DNA from: Lacibacter sediminis
Lineage (GTDB): Bacteria > Bacteroidota > Bacteroidia > Chitinophagales > Chitinophagaceae
DNA: 64,000 nucleotides
NCBI RefSeq assembly: GCF_014168535.1
Contig: NZ_CP060007.1
Coordinates: forward strand, 3,906,001-3,970,000
Direction of reading: 5' to 3'
How positions within the stretch are numbered: the stretch's first letter is position 1; each line of letters starts with the position of its first letter. This document shows, one piece after another, positions 27,148 through 38,100 of this stretch. The notes below the pieces were generated by a model. It was not told the DNA's origin and did not search any database. It saw only the letters and a program-made list of their open reading frames with translations. The position numbers were made by a program, and so were the translations under genes.

Positions 27148-28353
27148 TTACAGCCCATCCAACACTTCCAATGCTTTTTTGCGGAATACATCTGCAGAAA
27201 GTGCAGCGTTGTTGCTTGCTTTATAGTTGAGCAAAAAGCGATTCATCTGCCGGTAATATTTTTGATGCAGATGATACAACGGCATCCGTTCGCCCTGCTC
27301 GTTAATAAGCGACATTTGTTTTGATTCGCCGTTAGTTTCATACTCATTGTTATACATCTGCCAATGCAATGCAAACGGCAAATTCAACTCAAGTGAAATC
27401 TTCATGATCTCCTTTGTTTCATTGTACTGCTTCGTGAATGATTCCGGATTCTTACTATTCGCATGGTAGCCGTATTCACCAATATACACCCTGCGTGAAA
27501 ACGGCAGTCCTTCTTTCGGCTGCAGTTGTTTTTCCAGGTAGTTGAAGATGCTGTTCAACTGTTCTTTCTTTTCACTGTACGTTCTGTTCTTGATTGCTTC
27601 ATAACTGCTGTACGAAACCAAATCCACATTCACATGCGGCAAAATGCTGCTGGCAATACAAGGCTCACCCTTCATGCCTTTCAATACGAGATTTACTTCG
27701 ATGTAATGATAGAGCTGTACATTTTTTGATGCAGTTGCTTTCTTTGCATCATCAATTGCTTTTTGTCTTATCTGAAACCACTTCGTCATGTTCTGAATAT
27801 GTTCCGCAGGCGGAGCAGCTGTTCTGTTGTAATCAGGCAATAAGAGCCAATCGCCTTCCCAGTTGCCAATTAAAAATGTTTTACCGGAGTTGTTGTAAGT
27901 CTTCAACAGGTAAGTAACAAAATCAAACATCTCATCGTACAAACGTTTCTCCTGTTCGGGGTTAATGCCTTTCTTCCAATTGATACCGGTGATGGTGTGC
28001 ACCCAGATAAAAACGTATTTGAAATCCATGTCAACTACTTTCTTGTATTCGGGTGAAGCGTTGAATAACTCCAAGGTAGTTGATGGTTTTTGATGGATGG
28101 TTAATGCATAACTTTTCGGTGAATTGGCACCCAACGAAATTTTCAAAATGTTCGATCCCATACCCCGTACATGCTTTGCCTGTTCCAGCAATCTTGATTC
28201 GTTTGTAAACTGGTACTGTCCGCCAATCGTGTTGGTGCCCAAGATAAAATTGTAAGGCTCCATTGGTAGGATGCTATCATAGGGAACAAGCTTTTGCCCA
28301 TGTACAACAGTGAACAGTAACACGCAAACAAATAGTATAACAGACTTCTTCAT
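27148..28353 (-). CDS. Exported TIM-barrel-like putative glycoside hydrolase, PUL paralogue 2
   Basis: A 401-residue protein with signal peptide (residues 1-19, VVHG). It is closely related throughout to the 39985-41217 product, sharing IGNWEGDWLL, WFQIRQKAIDDAK, YHYIE, SYSSYEAIK, SRRVYIGEYGY and FALHWQMYNNEYE. Strand-like segments each end in polar residues, as in a (beta/alpha)8 barrel. Glu166 (NWEGD) and Glu293 (GEYG) are placed like the acid/base and nucleophile of clan GH-A, and Trp331 like the conserved Trp of strand 8. I do not recognise a named family. The ATG at 28353 gives the signal peptide and lies 4 bases after the GH2 stop, so it is translated from the PUL mRNA. Confidence 0.7.
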   Translation of the reverse strand: MKKSVILFVCVLLFTVVHGQKLVPYDSILPMEPYNFILGTNTIGGQYQFTNESRLLEQAKHVRGMGSNILKISLGANSPKSYALTIHQKPSTTLELFNASPEYKKVVDMDFKYVFIWVHTITGINWKKGINPEQEKRLYDEMFDFVTYLLKTYNNSGKTFLIGNWEGDWLLLPDYNRTAAPPAEHIQNMTKWFQIRQKAIDDAKKATASKNVQLYHYIEVNLVLKGMKGEPCIASSILPHVNVDLVSYSSYEAIKNRTYSEKKEQLNSIFNYLEKQLQPKEGLPFSRRVYIGEYGYHANSKNPESFTKQYNETKEIMKISLELNLPFALHWQMYNNEYETNGESKQMSLINEQGERMPLYHLHQKYYRQMNRFLLNYKASNNAALSADVFRKKALEVLDGL

Positions 28354-28357
28354 GTAA

Positions 28358-31222
28358 TTACTTTTTAATGGATACAACGCCCGTTACATTATAACCGGCG
28401 ATCTTCATTTTTTCGATTGATTTATCAGCTGCCATTTCAAGCAGGATTATTTTTTTTTCACCCGGGAGCAATGTAAAATATCCGTCGCTGAAATAAGCCG
28501 GCAGTATTATCTGCTCTGCTTTATCCAGTGCATCTAGTTTGATACCAACAGCAGGATGTTTGCTTTTATTTTCCAGTTCAATTTTGATCTGTCCGTTTGC
28601 AAGACGCACTGCTTTACCTGAAATCGTTACAACAGGCAACTCATTGAACGCTTTAAAATGACCGGTAGTTGTATTGGCTTTCCAATATTCATTTGCAGCC
28701 AACACATTTCCTTTTTTATCTTTTATTGCCAGACGTACCAAATAATTAACAGGCAGGTTTACTTCATCCAATGTTGCAGTAAACAGATCAGCTTTTGCAT
28801 TTGCTGCAACATCAACAGGAGCATTTTTGCTTTGTACTAATTTTCCATCAATCGTGTATACCTGCATCACTGCAATCGCATCCTGTACATTTTGCAAAGA
28901 AGTATTCACTGCAATCACCTGACTGTTGTGCAGATTCATTTGAATATGCAAGGGCTCGCATCCTTTTTTAGAACCGTAAAATGAACCATGCGTTTGGAAA
29001 TCCCATGAATAGGTTTGCCAGATCATGCTGGGCCATGCAGGATGACTCATCCACAGCAACACACCACTGCTGTTGTTCCAGAGTTTATTGTTCCATGCTT
29101 CAAAGATGGCTCGGTGACTATCGTAGTTGATGAGTTGAATCTTACGGTTAAAATCATCCAGACTGGTCGAAGCTCCGTACAAACTATCTGCGGTACGCAG
29201 GTAACCTTCGAGGTTTTGATTATTGGTATGCAGATCGTGGTAATGCCATACATCATTGATCGGCCATTGATCTTCCGGTGCAATAAACTTGCGGATAGAG
29301 CTTGCTTCAGGAACAGAGAAAGTACCGATCTCTGTAGTGAAACCATCGCCTTGTTTCGTGAAGTAATCTTTATTGTTCACAAAGAAATGCCATGGACCAC
29401 TGGGCCGCAGATTTATTTCTCTTGAATTGCCAATGTAATGACGAGTACCATCTTCTTTTGCTACTTGTGTTGCCAGATCGTTTTCAATACCCACCGGTGC
29501 ATAGCCTTCATTTCTCGGGCACCAGATAGCAATTGATGCATGATTGCGGTAACGCCTGATCATGTCTAAACTGTTTTCCAAAAACAATTGATCATCGCTT
29601 GGGTTAAGATTAAAGCCTTCGGTGCTGAGCCAGAAATCATTCCACACCAGCATGCCGTATTCATCTGCCAATTCAAAGAACACAGGCTCTGTACTCTCAC
29701 CTGTCCAGTTACGGATCATATTGAAATGCGCTTCACGATGCAAACGAAATGCAGGCTCCAGGCTTTCTCTACTCACTTTCTTCATCGCATCATCAATACC
29801 CCAGTTACCACCTTTGCAATACACTGCAACAGCATTTACTTTGATCACCAAAAACGGATTATCGCTGTTCGGTATTACGTCCATCTTTTCCAATGGAAAT
29901 TCTTTCCGTAGTGTAGGTATAAAAATTTTGTCTTTAAATGCACGGCGATTTACATAATCAATAATGGGCTTATCAGCTTTGACATCTGTTGGACTGTATG
30001 TAAAGCGGATCGCTTTTTTCTCTTCTGTATCGGCCATCATTTCATAGGAATATTCTCTGATACCAAAACGAAATTGTTTGATCTCTTCCACCCCTTTTGC
30101 ATCTGTTACTTTAATGGTAGCATTGTATAAATTGGGTAAGCCATAACCATTGGGCCACCACAGGCGTGGATTTTTCACATTGAGTGATGCATCATCTGCA
30201 GGCGTAAACGTAACAGGCAATGTTTGTCCAGGTGCCAGTTTTACTTTCTTCTGCACCGCTACTCCTTCAAATGAAAAATGAATCGTTGCTTCCTGTGCCT
30301 GTGCACTGTGATTGGTGAGTGTTGTACGCAATGTAACATTAGCACTTGTTGTATCAGGCAACGGCAGATCAGTAATTACCTGTGGATCGGATGAAGTAAC
30401 ACTACCGGTGAAAGAAAGTTGTACATCCTGCCAGATGCCCATGTTACGGTCTCTGATGCCCGGTATCCAATCCCATCCTTCTGTTGAAAAGAATGTGGGG
30501 CCATCCAATGTATGTACACCACCATTCTTTCCCATACCGGATAATGCTGATTGCTCATCAGGAATTCCAGGATTCGGTGGAGGTATCATTTGCACAAGTA
30601 GCACATTGCGTCCGCTTGTTTTTAAATGATCTGTTACATTAAACTTACCACGTACGAATGCGCCTTTGATATCACCAAGATATTTACCATTCAACCAAAC
30701 ACGTGCTTTGTAGTTGATGCCGTTGAACCAAAGCCATGCTATTTTTCCATTTTCATTTTTTGGTGTTTCAAATGTTGTACGGTACCACCAGTCTTTGCGG
30801 CACAAAGAATCGGTGATGGCCATATTATTCAAACCAAAATAAGGATCGGGAAATTTTCCTGCTGCTACTAACGATGTTAATACTGTGCCCGGCACTACTG
30901 CATCATACCAGCCTTTGCTGTTAATAGCATCAGTAAACACAGACGCATTGCCCAACAGATTTGTTAGTTCATCTGTGAGTTCCCATCCGCTGGCAATACG
31001 ATAGTTTGCATTACCTATCGCTGTTGCCTCTCCTGCTTTTCCCGATCTTGGTTTTTCAATTGCAGTTTGAAAAGGTGCTTTACCTTTTGGTAATGTTTCT
31101 ACCGGCTGTTTTTTTGTTAATCCAAAATTGGGTTGCTTTTGAGCAAACAAATCGCTCTGGCAAAACATCAATAAAACAACAAAGACAGCAGCTCTACTAT
31201 TTTTATGTGCAGAATGTTTCAT
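28358..31222 (-). CDS. Glycoside hydrolase family 2 enzyme (beta-mannosidase/exo-beta-glucosaminidase-like)
   Basis: A 954-residue exported GH2 enzyme. The signal peptide ends near residue 28 (DLFAQ). It shows the jelly-roll sugar-binding domain (DWWYRTTFE, AWLWFNGINYKARVWLNG), an Ig-like domain (about 290-390), the barrel from about 400 with acid/base Glu572 in CPRNEGYAP and probable nucleophile Glu631 in TTEIGTFSVPE, and beta-rich C-terminal domains. GWDWIPGIRDRNMGIW is typical of the subgroup holding exo-beta-D-glucosaminidases and endo-beta-mannosidases rather than beta-galactosidases. The start is ATG 31222, after which the signal peptide follows. Within the PUL it would trim desulfated oligosaccharides in the periplasm; the true sugar is unknown. 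Confidence 0.85.
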   Translation of the reverse strand: MKHSAHKNSRAAVFVVLLMFCQSDLFAQKQPNFGLTKKQPVETLPKGKAPFQTAIEKPRSGKAGEATAIGNANYRIASGWELTDELTNLLGNASVFTDAINSKGWYDAVVPGTVLTSLVAAGKFPDPYFGLNNMAITDSLCRKDWWYRTTFETPKNENGKIAWLWFNGINYKARVWLNGKYLGDIKGAFVRGKFNVTDHLKTSGRNVLLVQMIPPPNPGIPDEQSALSGMGKNGGVHTLDGPTFFSTEGWDWIPGIRDRNMGIWQDVQLSFTGSVTSSDPQVITDLPLPDTTSANVTLRTTLTNHSAQAQEATIHFSFEGVAVQKKVKLAPGQTLPVTFTPADDASLNVKNPRLWWPNGYGLPNLYNATIKVTDAKGVEEIKQFRFGIREYSYEMMADTEEKKAIRFTYSPTDVKADKPIIDYVNRRAFKDKIFIPTLRKEFPLEKMDVIPNSDNPFLVIKVNAVAVYCKGGNWGIDDAMKKVSRESLEPAFRLHREAHFNMIRNWTGESTEPVFFELADEYGMLVWNDFWLSTEGFNLNPSDDQLFLENSLDMIRRYRNHASIAIWCPRNEGYAPVGIENDLATQVAKEDGTRHYIGNSREINLRPSGPWHFFVNNKDYFTKQGDGFTTEIGTFSVPEASSIRKFIAPEDQWPINDVWHYHDLHTNNQNLEGYLRTADSLYGASTSLDDFNRKIQLINYDSHRAIFEAWNNKLWNNSSGVLLWMSHPAWPSMIWQTYSWDFQTHGSFYGSKKGCEPLHIQMNLHNSQVIAVNTSLQNVQDAIAVMQVYTIDGKLVQSKNAPVDVAANAKADLFTATLDEVNLPVNYLVRLAIKDKKGNVLAANEYWKANTTTGHFKAFNELPVVTISGKAVRLANGQIKIELENKSKHPAVGIKLDALDKAEQIILPAYFSDGYFTLLPGEKKIILLEMAADKSIEKMKIAGYNVTGVVSIKK

Positions 31223-31442
31223 GAAAAAATGGATGGTTCGATTTGTTACAGAATAATCAACTGATGGCAATGCTGATACCTACGGTACATCTAAAGGATG
31301 AATAAATCTTTTGCATCATCTAATTGCAAAAAAGTGTACTTCTGATAAACAGCGAATGCGATTGACAAAGCATCAACGATTGTGTGTTTAATAACAAAGG
31401 ATGTGAGAGCCCATTTAAAATACTGTTCTTAATTTCTTTCTT

Positions 31443-31487
31443 GGCGGTCTGTGGCCGGTGTCTCCACCGACCACTGCGGACCGTCGC
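31443..31487. repeat. REP-like imperfect palindrome in the gap between sulfatase and GH2 genes
   Basis: Nested stem: inner tggccggtg/ccaccgacca around tct, outer ggcggtctg against cggaccgtcgcc with a bulge. It is GC-rich inside an AT-rich gap and has no T-run on either side, so it is unlikely to be a plain terminator. The rest of the 330-base gap 31223-31552 holds no gene that I can support. Confidence 0.55.
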
Positions 31488-31552
31488 CGTTGCTATCAAA
31501 CGCTACCTACTGCTTGCCAAAAGAATCGATGTTTTATTTTTTAAACAGGCTT

Positions 31553-33115
31553 TTAATACAATCCCTTCGTGCCATAATCTCCTCTCTTTTCAGTGATGGG
31601 CTTTAACGGAATTTGTAATCCACCGGTTTCCTGTAGCCACTTCCATAGTTCGTTGCGCATGCGTGCAATTTCAGGTTGCCATGCCGGATGACGATACAGA
31701 TTTTTCTTTTCTTCGGGATCGGTACTCAAATCATAAAACTCGGATACATCCCAAAGACCGGGATAGAATATAAATTTATGTGCACCTTCTCTTACACCTA
31801 ACGTTGTTGGAGTTTGCGGATACGAGAACTCCCAGTAGTATTCATAAAATGCTTTGTTGCGCCAGTTTACTTGTTTATCCTGCAGCAATGGCAAGAACGA
31901 TTGTCCCTGAATATTTGCAGGTTTGGTAATGCCTGCCACTTCAAGTACAGTTGGTGCAATATCAATTCCCTGGATGATCTGTTCAAGTGGCTTACCATTG
32001 TGCGACATGCCGGGTGCATACACCAGCAACGGAACTTTCTGGCTTTCTTCGTACATATTGCGTTTGTCGATGAGGCCATGTTCACCCATTAAGAAACCAT
32101 TGTCGCCCATGTAAATGATCATCGTATTCTCAGCAATACCTAACTCTTCCACTGATTTTCTAATGCTGGCAATACTTTCATCAATCGCCAATAATGTTTC
32201 GCAATAGCGGTAATAAAAATCATCGAACTGCACACGGCCATCGTACATAAAATCTACACCATGCCAGCTGTTACGCTGTGCCCACACCCATTGCGGAATA
32301 TCTTTTACGTTGTAATTCGTATCGTTTTTTACCATCGCAGCAATCGGACTTTTGCAAACATCACCATGCAGCTTACTCTTTTCTGTTGCTGTTAAGTTGA
32401 TGGTAGAAGGATAATTGATGGGCTTCCCATGGTACTTATTACGATGACGTGGTGCAGGCATAAATTCATCATGCACTCCTTTATGCGATACATACATGAA
32501 GAATGGTTTATTCTTCGGTTGCTGACTCATCCATGTAGTTGCATGTTCGGTTAACAGATCAGTAATGTATGTACTGTCTTTGTATTGTACCCGCTGACCA
32601 TTGATGTTGAGCAACGGATTGTAATACACACCCTGCCCTCTGAAACTTTCCCAATGATTGAATCCTTTTTGCGGATCATCACCAGCATGCCCCATATGCC
32701 ATTTGCCGAAGAATGCAGTGCGGTATCCTGCCTTCTGTAAATACTCCGGAAAGAAATTTAAATTATCAGGCAGTGGCGAAAAATTATCAACCACTTTATG
32801 CGTGTGTGCATACTGCCCTGTAAGAATGGATGCACGTGATGGAGAACAAAGTGCAGTAGTTACTGTTGCGTTACGTACCCACACGCCCTGCTTTGCTAAC
32901 TGATCCATCGCCGGTGTTTCGAGCCAGGGAACTTTTCCGGTGAAACCCATAAAATCGAACCGATGATCATCGGTTAAAATGAAAATAACATTCATGGGCT
33001 TTGGCGGCTTCGTGTCCTGCTCACGATCAAACCCGAACGCAAGTGTAACTGCAATGGAAAACACAGCAATTAATATTGCTTTGCGGCTACTGTTTTTCTT
33101 CTTCTGATTTTGCAT
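31553..33115 (-). CDS. S1-family sulfatase of the PUL
   Basis: A 520-residue type I sulfatase. An N-terminal signal or anchor (residues 12-30) is followed by MNVIFILTDDHRFDFMG, which supplies the metal-binding aspartates. The formylglycine motif is Cys90-Ser-Pro-Ser-Arg94 (LCSPSRAS), with KWHMGH near residue 135, HKGVHDEF, and the late MGEHGLIDKRNMYEES. The MGEHG-x-xDKR-x-YEES phrase is typical of N-acetylglucosamine-6-O-sulfatase and related S1 subfamilies. It lies 200 bases downstream of susD across a strong hairpin, and 330 bases before the GH2 gene, so it may have its own expression level within the locus. Confidence 0.88.
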   Translation of the reverse strand: MQNQKKKNSSRKAILIAVFSIAVTLAFGFDREQDTKPPKPMNVIFILTDDHRFDFMGFTGKVPWLETPAMDQLAKQGVWVRNATVTTALCSPSRASILTGQYAHTHKVVDNFSPLPDNLNFFPEYLQKAGYRTAFFGKWHMGHAGDDPQKGFNHWESFRGQGVYYNPLLNINGQRVQYKDSTYITDLLTEHATTWMSQQPKNKPFFMYVSHKGVHDEFMPAPRHRNKYHGKPINYPSTINLTATEKSKLHGDVCKSPIAAMVKNDTNYNVKDIPQWVWAQRNSWHGVDFMYDGRVQFDDFYYRYCETLLAIDESIASIRKSVEELGIAENTMIIYMGDNGFLMGEHGLIDKRNMYEESQKVPLLVYAPGMSHNGKPLEQIIQGIDIAPTVLEVAGITKPANIQGQSFLPLLQDKQVNWRNKAFYEYYWEFSYPQTPTTLGVREGAHKFIFYPGLWDVSEFYDLSTDPEEKKNLYRHPAWQPEIARMRNELWKWLQETGGLQIPLKPITEKRGDYGTKGLY

Positions 33116-33190
33116 ACAATAATTTTTTCAAGGCCTTTATACCTGAATGATTTTTTCAGATTAAAAGCTGTAAACTATTTTCAAGTAGTA

Positions 33191-33226
33191 ATAAAGGTGC
33201 TTAAATAAACATTTAAGCACCTTTAT
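33191..33226 (-). promoter_or_regulatory. 16-bp perfect stem-loop between susD and the sulfatase gene
   Basis: Stem ataaaggtgcttaaat/atttaagcacctttat, loop aaac. No T-run follows on either strand, so it does not look like an intrinsic terminator. The position just after susD suggests an mRNA-end-protecting or processing structure that would leave more susCD message than enzyme message. Confidence 0.6.
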
Positions 33227-33314
33227 ATAAATCATCAGCTACAATATTTCCAACCATTAATTCTTACTGCGAGGACGAACCTGTTAATCGATGATTCAAC
33301 TTTAGGAATAAGCA

Positions 33315-35096
33315 TTAATTGTATAACGGATTTTCAACCAAACTTGGATTGTCGGCAATTCTGTCGATACCCAATGGTAAGTAGTAATGACGTGGTTGAA
33401 ATACCCTTGCAGTACCTTCTGCATTTTTTAACGTGATGATATATTTTTTTGCATCAAAATCATACACATAGTTCAAGCCTTGTAAACGCTTTCCGTTCAA
33501 CTCCTGTTCTGCAATGCGCCATCTGCGTAAATCCCAATATCTATGCTCTTCAAAAGCCAGTTCCACTTGTCTTTCCTGACGGATGTTGGCTTCGGTTAAG
33601 GCTGTGCGAAGTGGCATGGCAGCTCTTGTTCTGATCCGGTTTATAGCAGTAAGCGCTTCGGTATTTTTATTCAGATAAAAAGCTGCTTCTGCATAGTTGA
33701 GCAAAATTTCACCCAATCTGAATACAATAAAATCGGTGCTTGATTGTCCGCTTGCTGCAGGCGTAAGTGCTTCATCGCAACGCTTACGTACATGCACACC
33801 TGTTTTTTGCGTATTGCGGTTGGGTGCTTTCGCATAAAAACCATCGGGGAATTGTGCTGATACAGAATTCGGAATAAGGAATGTTTCACTGGTATTTGTA
33901 ACCACCTGGCCACTTGCATTTCTGTATCGGGTAGCAGAATGGAAAAACACTTTCTTGCCTTGCCAGATACATTCAGGATAAAAAGTTGATGCCCTGAAAC
34001 GGGGATCACGCTTTCCAAACAATGAATCGATATCATGCAACCTTGTATTTGTAAGCAATGTGCGGTTCATCACGCCAGATCTTCCGTCCTGGTAATCGAA
34101 CAGATCCATAAATTCAAGGAACACATTAAAGTTCGAGTTCCAACCCGATGTAAAACCAGCGGGTGTACACAATGCATCCCAGGAATGTCCTTTGTTGAGT
34201 GTTGCATCCCATTTAACGCCAAAGATCACTTCCGGATTATTGTTTTCATCTGTAAACAACTGCGTGAAATTTTTAACCGGATCAGTAGACACCTTGTTAT
34301 ACAAACTAAATGCAGGATTATCCATAATTGCTTTTGACGCATCCATCGCAGCAGTAAAATATTTATCTGCTTCGCTGGCGGGAATACCTACTACTCCATC
34401 CAGTGCTACTGTACCAAATCTTGCAATACTGCCTGCATAAAGCATCGCCCTGCTCTTTAATGCAAGTGCAGCAAATTTTGTGGGTCTGCCATAATCGTTA
34501 CCCGGATACGAAGCCGGTAACAATGCCGCTATCTCGTCCATTTCTTTACCAATGAAATCATACACCTCTGCTTCTTTGTTTCGAACGGGATATAATTCTG
34601 ATTGGGGGTCAGATAAACTTTGAACTTTTGTAATAATGGGCACACCACCAAAACGTTTCACCATTTGATGATAGATAAACCCACGCAGAAAGCGGGCTTC
34701 ACTTATTTTCTGATCTTTATACGATTGCTCAAATGATGAGCCATTCACACCGTTGATAAATTCATTGATTTGCCTGATGGCGGTGTAAGCCCAGTAATCG
34801 AGTAAACCTGAACCTGTGTTATCGTAAATTTTAATCGAAGCAATGTAAGGATCCTGCCAATCGCCGAAAGCCCTGCATTCGCCACCCGGTCCTGCTAATA
34901 AACCCATTCTGAAATTTTCCTGGTTACCCAGTTCCTGGAATTTAGTACGGTCGTATAAACTAAGCAGGTTTGCTTCTATCAGATTTTTATCTTTAAAAAC
35001 CGCTGTTTCAGCAATCATGTCGAGCGGTTGTATATCTAATACTTTGGTACAACCTACCAGTCCTGTTATAATGAAAGCAATGATTATATTTCTCAT
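33315..35096 (-). CDS. SusD/RagB-family glycan-binding outer-membrane lipoprotein
   Basis: A 593-residue lipoprotein with a signal ending LVGC (lipidated Cys16). It has the SusD helical TPR scaffold in the first half (AIRQINEFINGV, ISEARFLRGFIYHQMVKRFGG, FAALALKSRAMLYAGSIARFG) and the C-terminal motif LAFEEHRYWDLRRWRIAEQ with the closing YYLPLGIDRIADNPSLVENPLY. SusD lids the SusC pore and delivers oligosaccharides. It begins 10 bases after the susC stop, which confirms co-translation. The ligand cannot be read from the sequence; sulfatases in the locus suggest a sulfated glycan. Confidence 0.95.
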   Translation of the reverse strand: MRNIIIAFIITGLVGCTKVLDIQPLDMIAETAVFKDKNLIEANLLSLYDRTKFQELGNQENFRMGLLAGPGGECRAFGDWQDPYIASIKIYDNTGSGLLDYWAYTAIRQINEFINGVNGSSFEQSYKDQKISEARFLRGFIYHQMVKRFGGVPIITKVQSLSDPQSELYPVRNKEAEVYDFIGKEMDEIAALLPASYPGNDYGRPTKFAALALKSRAMLYAGSIARFGTVALDGVVGIPASEADKYFTAAMDASKAIMDNPAFSLYNKVSTDPVKNFTQLFTDENNNPEVIFGVKWDATLNKGHSWDALCTPAGFTSGWNSNFNVFLEFMDLFDYQDGRSGVMNRTLLTNTRLHDIDSLFGKRDPRFRASTFYPECIWQGKKVFFHSATRYRNASGQVVTNTSETFLIPNSVSAQFPDGFYAKAPNRNTQKTGVHVRKRCDEALTPAASGQSSTDFIVFRLGEILLNYAEAAFYLNKNTEALTAINRIRTRAAMPLRTALTEANIRQERQVELAFEEHRYWDLRRWRIAEQELNGKRLQGLNYVYDFDAKKYIITLKNAEGTARVFQPRHYYLPLGIDRIADNPSLVENPLYN

Positions 35097-35106
35097 AAAC
35101 TTTTAT

Positions 35107-38100
35107 TTAAAATGTTAATCGCAATCCTCCTGCAATATTTTTATGAATCGGATAGTTACGTCCTTCACCACTTAAGTTCGCATCAGGATCAAATGTGTTC
35201 TTGTAAAATCCAAGCTTGCTGAACGTAAGGAGGTTTGTAGCAGATGTAAATACCTGCAGATTTTTTATCCCTACCTTTTTTACCCAATTTCCACTGAAGC
35301 TGTACGATAAATTGACATTCCGCAAACGAATGAATGTTGCATCTTTCATCCAGAAATCCGAACGCTTAATGTTATTGGGGTTTAAGCCCAATGAAGCTGC
35401 AGGCAATTGTGCCTTTGGATTGATGTTCTGCGTTGGATTTGCAGGATCGGGCTGCCAACGATATGTATAATGATAATCGTAAGGAATTGATTCGTTTGAA
35501 AACATGGATGCCGATGCACCGGTTACATAAAAATTAAAACCTGTTGACCCTTGCCATAACATTTCCAGCGACAGGCCTTTGTAAGTAGCGCCCACCACTA
35601 AACTGTATACTACTTCCGGAAAGGTTCCTTTACCAATCACATCCTGATCACGCCAATCGAGAATACCATCACTATTCAAATCAACATAACGGATATCGCC
35701 GGGACGCAATGTTGTATTACCTACTCCATCCTGGTTAAATGCAAGTTTATCAATTTCTCCTTGCGACATAAAAATACCATCCGACTTATAGCCCCATGAA
35801 AGGTTAGCTGATTTACCTGTCAGTTGATAAATTCTGATTTGATCAGGGTCGGTATAAGCTGTTTCATCTCTGTACTCCCACTTGTTTTGTGTGAGTGTAA
35901 ACGTAGGCATGATTGAAAGTTGTACACCGCTGATCTTTGGGCGGTAATCAATCATCAGTTCAAAGCCTCTGTTACTTTGTTTGTTCAGATTTACCGGAGG
36001 TAAGGTTGCGCCAAATGTTGAAGGCACTGCCCTTTGTTGCGAAGCAAGGATTCCATCTCTTAATCTGTAAAACACGTTTCCTTCAAATACCAACTTGCCT
36101 TTCCACAGTGTTAAATCAATACCGGCGTTATAGTTAGTTATACTTTCCCATGTAATATCGGGATTTGGAAGACCTGTGGTACTGATGGTTTTGTAAAACG
36201 TATTTCCCATGATGTAACCACCTGCATCAATATCATACCCGGTAAGATAACTGAACTGGCTTGTACCATCGTTACCCGACTGTCCATAGGAAAGTCTGAG
36301 TTTACCATTCGAAAGCCATGATGATGCATTATCCATGAAATTTTCCTTCGAGAATACCCAGCCAACTGATACGCCCGGGAAATAACCCCATCTTGAGTTC
36401 TTAGGAAAATTTGCACTGGCATCAGCTCTTAAAATAAATTCTGCCAGGTACTTGCCTTCGTAATCGTAATTTAATTTACCGATGTATGCTACTCTTGACA
36501 TTTGACTTTGTGTTCCGGTATTATCCTGGAAGTCCTGGCCACCGGAAAACAGTTGCTGTATGGATGGTGACAGCAAATCACGACGAAAAGCCATTAATGA
36601 ATTACCTCCGTTTTTAAGTTGTTCGGCAATACCCATTGCGCTGATGCGATGGTTACCAAATTCACGATCGTAATTCACTTTCAGCATTGGATAAATCTGG
36701 AAATAACGGGCATTGGTTTCTCTGAGTGAAATGAAATTGCCCATGTTGGCCATGTAGGTATACACCTGTGTTTCATAATCATAATCGTATACTTCTGCAG
36801 GTACGTTAAATACTTTGGTATAATCTGCAGATTGACTTACCAATAAATCGGCACCAACACTTAAGCCGGGTACAAAAGGTAATTTATAATTAAGCCCTAC
36901 CTGGCCATTAAAGAAATTAGAACTGGTTCGGTTGTATCCTCTACGTTCTGCATCTATACGCAGTAACGGGTTGCGGCCTTGAAAACCTGTATATGCATTT
37001 CTGGTCAGGTCAGGCAGGTAGGGATTGTAACGTGGTTGTGCTGTGCTAAAATCTACCATTACATCTTCAATTGAACCTACCTGCTGATCCTGACCAAAAC
37101 GATATTGCATATCAAAACGCAAACTCAAATTCTTTGCAATCGTTGCATCTACGTTTAATCTTGTATTGTAGCGTTTATAAAAATAATCTCCTGAGGTGAA
37201 AACACTTTGCTGATCGGTCATACCCAGCGAACCAAAGTATTTTAAAGCAGGAGTTCCACCGCTTACAGTAATACTCTGTTGCAACATGGGTGCACCGGTA
37301 CGAAATATTGCATCACGCCAGTTATATGATTTGAAGTTTGCTTCAGTACCTGCTTTGTACTTCTGTACAACTTCCTCGGTAAATTCGCCGGGACTCAAAC
37401 CATAGTTGAGTGCAGCTTCTCTGCGTAACTCAGCCCAGTCGCCTGCGTTTACTGTATTCTGAAAAGCAGAGGGCATTTGATACGTGTAAGTACCCGTGTA
37501 CGTAATTTGTGGAGCACCTGTTTTACCACGTTTGGTTGTAACAAGTATTACACCGTTACCTGCTCTTGCACCATAAATGGCGGCAGATGCATCTTTCAAT
37601 ATTGAAACAGATTCAATATCATTCGGATCGATACGGTTAAAAGGAGTTGGCAAACCATCCACAATTACCAGTGCATTTCCATAACCTCTGATCTGCAGAC
37701 TGGCATTATCTTCACCAGGTAAACCACTTGCTGTTTTGGAAAGAAGCCCCGGCATTCTGCCTACGAGTAACTGAGAAGTATTAGGAACAGGTGCCGACTG
37801 TAATACTTTTGCACCTACCTGTGCAATGGCTCCGGTAACAGTTGCTTTCTTTTGCGTACCGTAACCTACAACTACAATTTCCTGCTGCTGAATTTCCTGT
37901 TTGCTTAAGGTAACCTGCACGCTTGTCATTCCTTTTACACTAACTTCTTTTGCTTCCATGCCCACAAAAGAAATGACCAGTATCATTGATGAGTTATCCG
38001 GTACACTGATTGTAAACTCTCCGTTGGCATCGGTATTAACTCCTTTGCCGGTTCCTTTGATATTTACAGATGCACCCGGCAGTGGTGTTCCGCTTTCATC

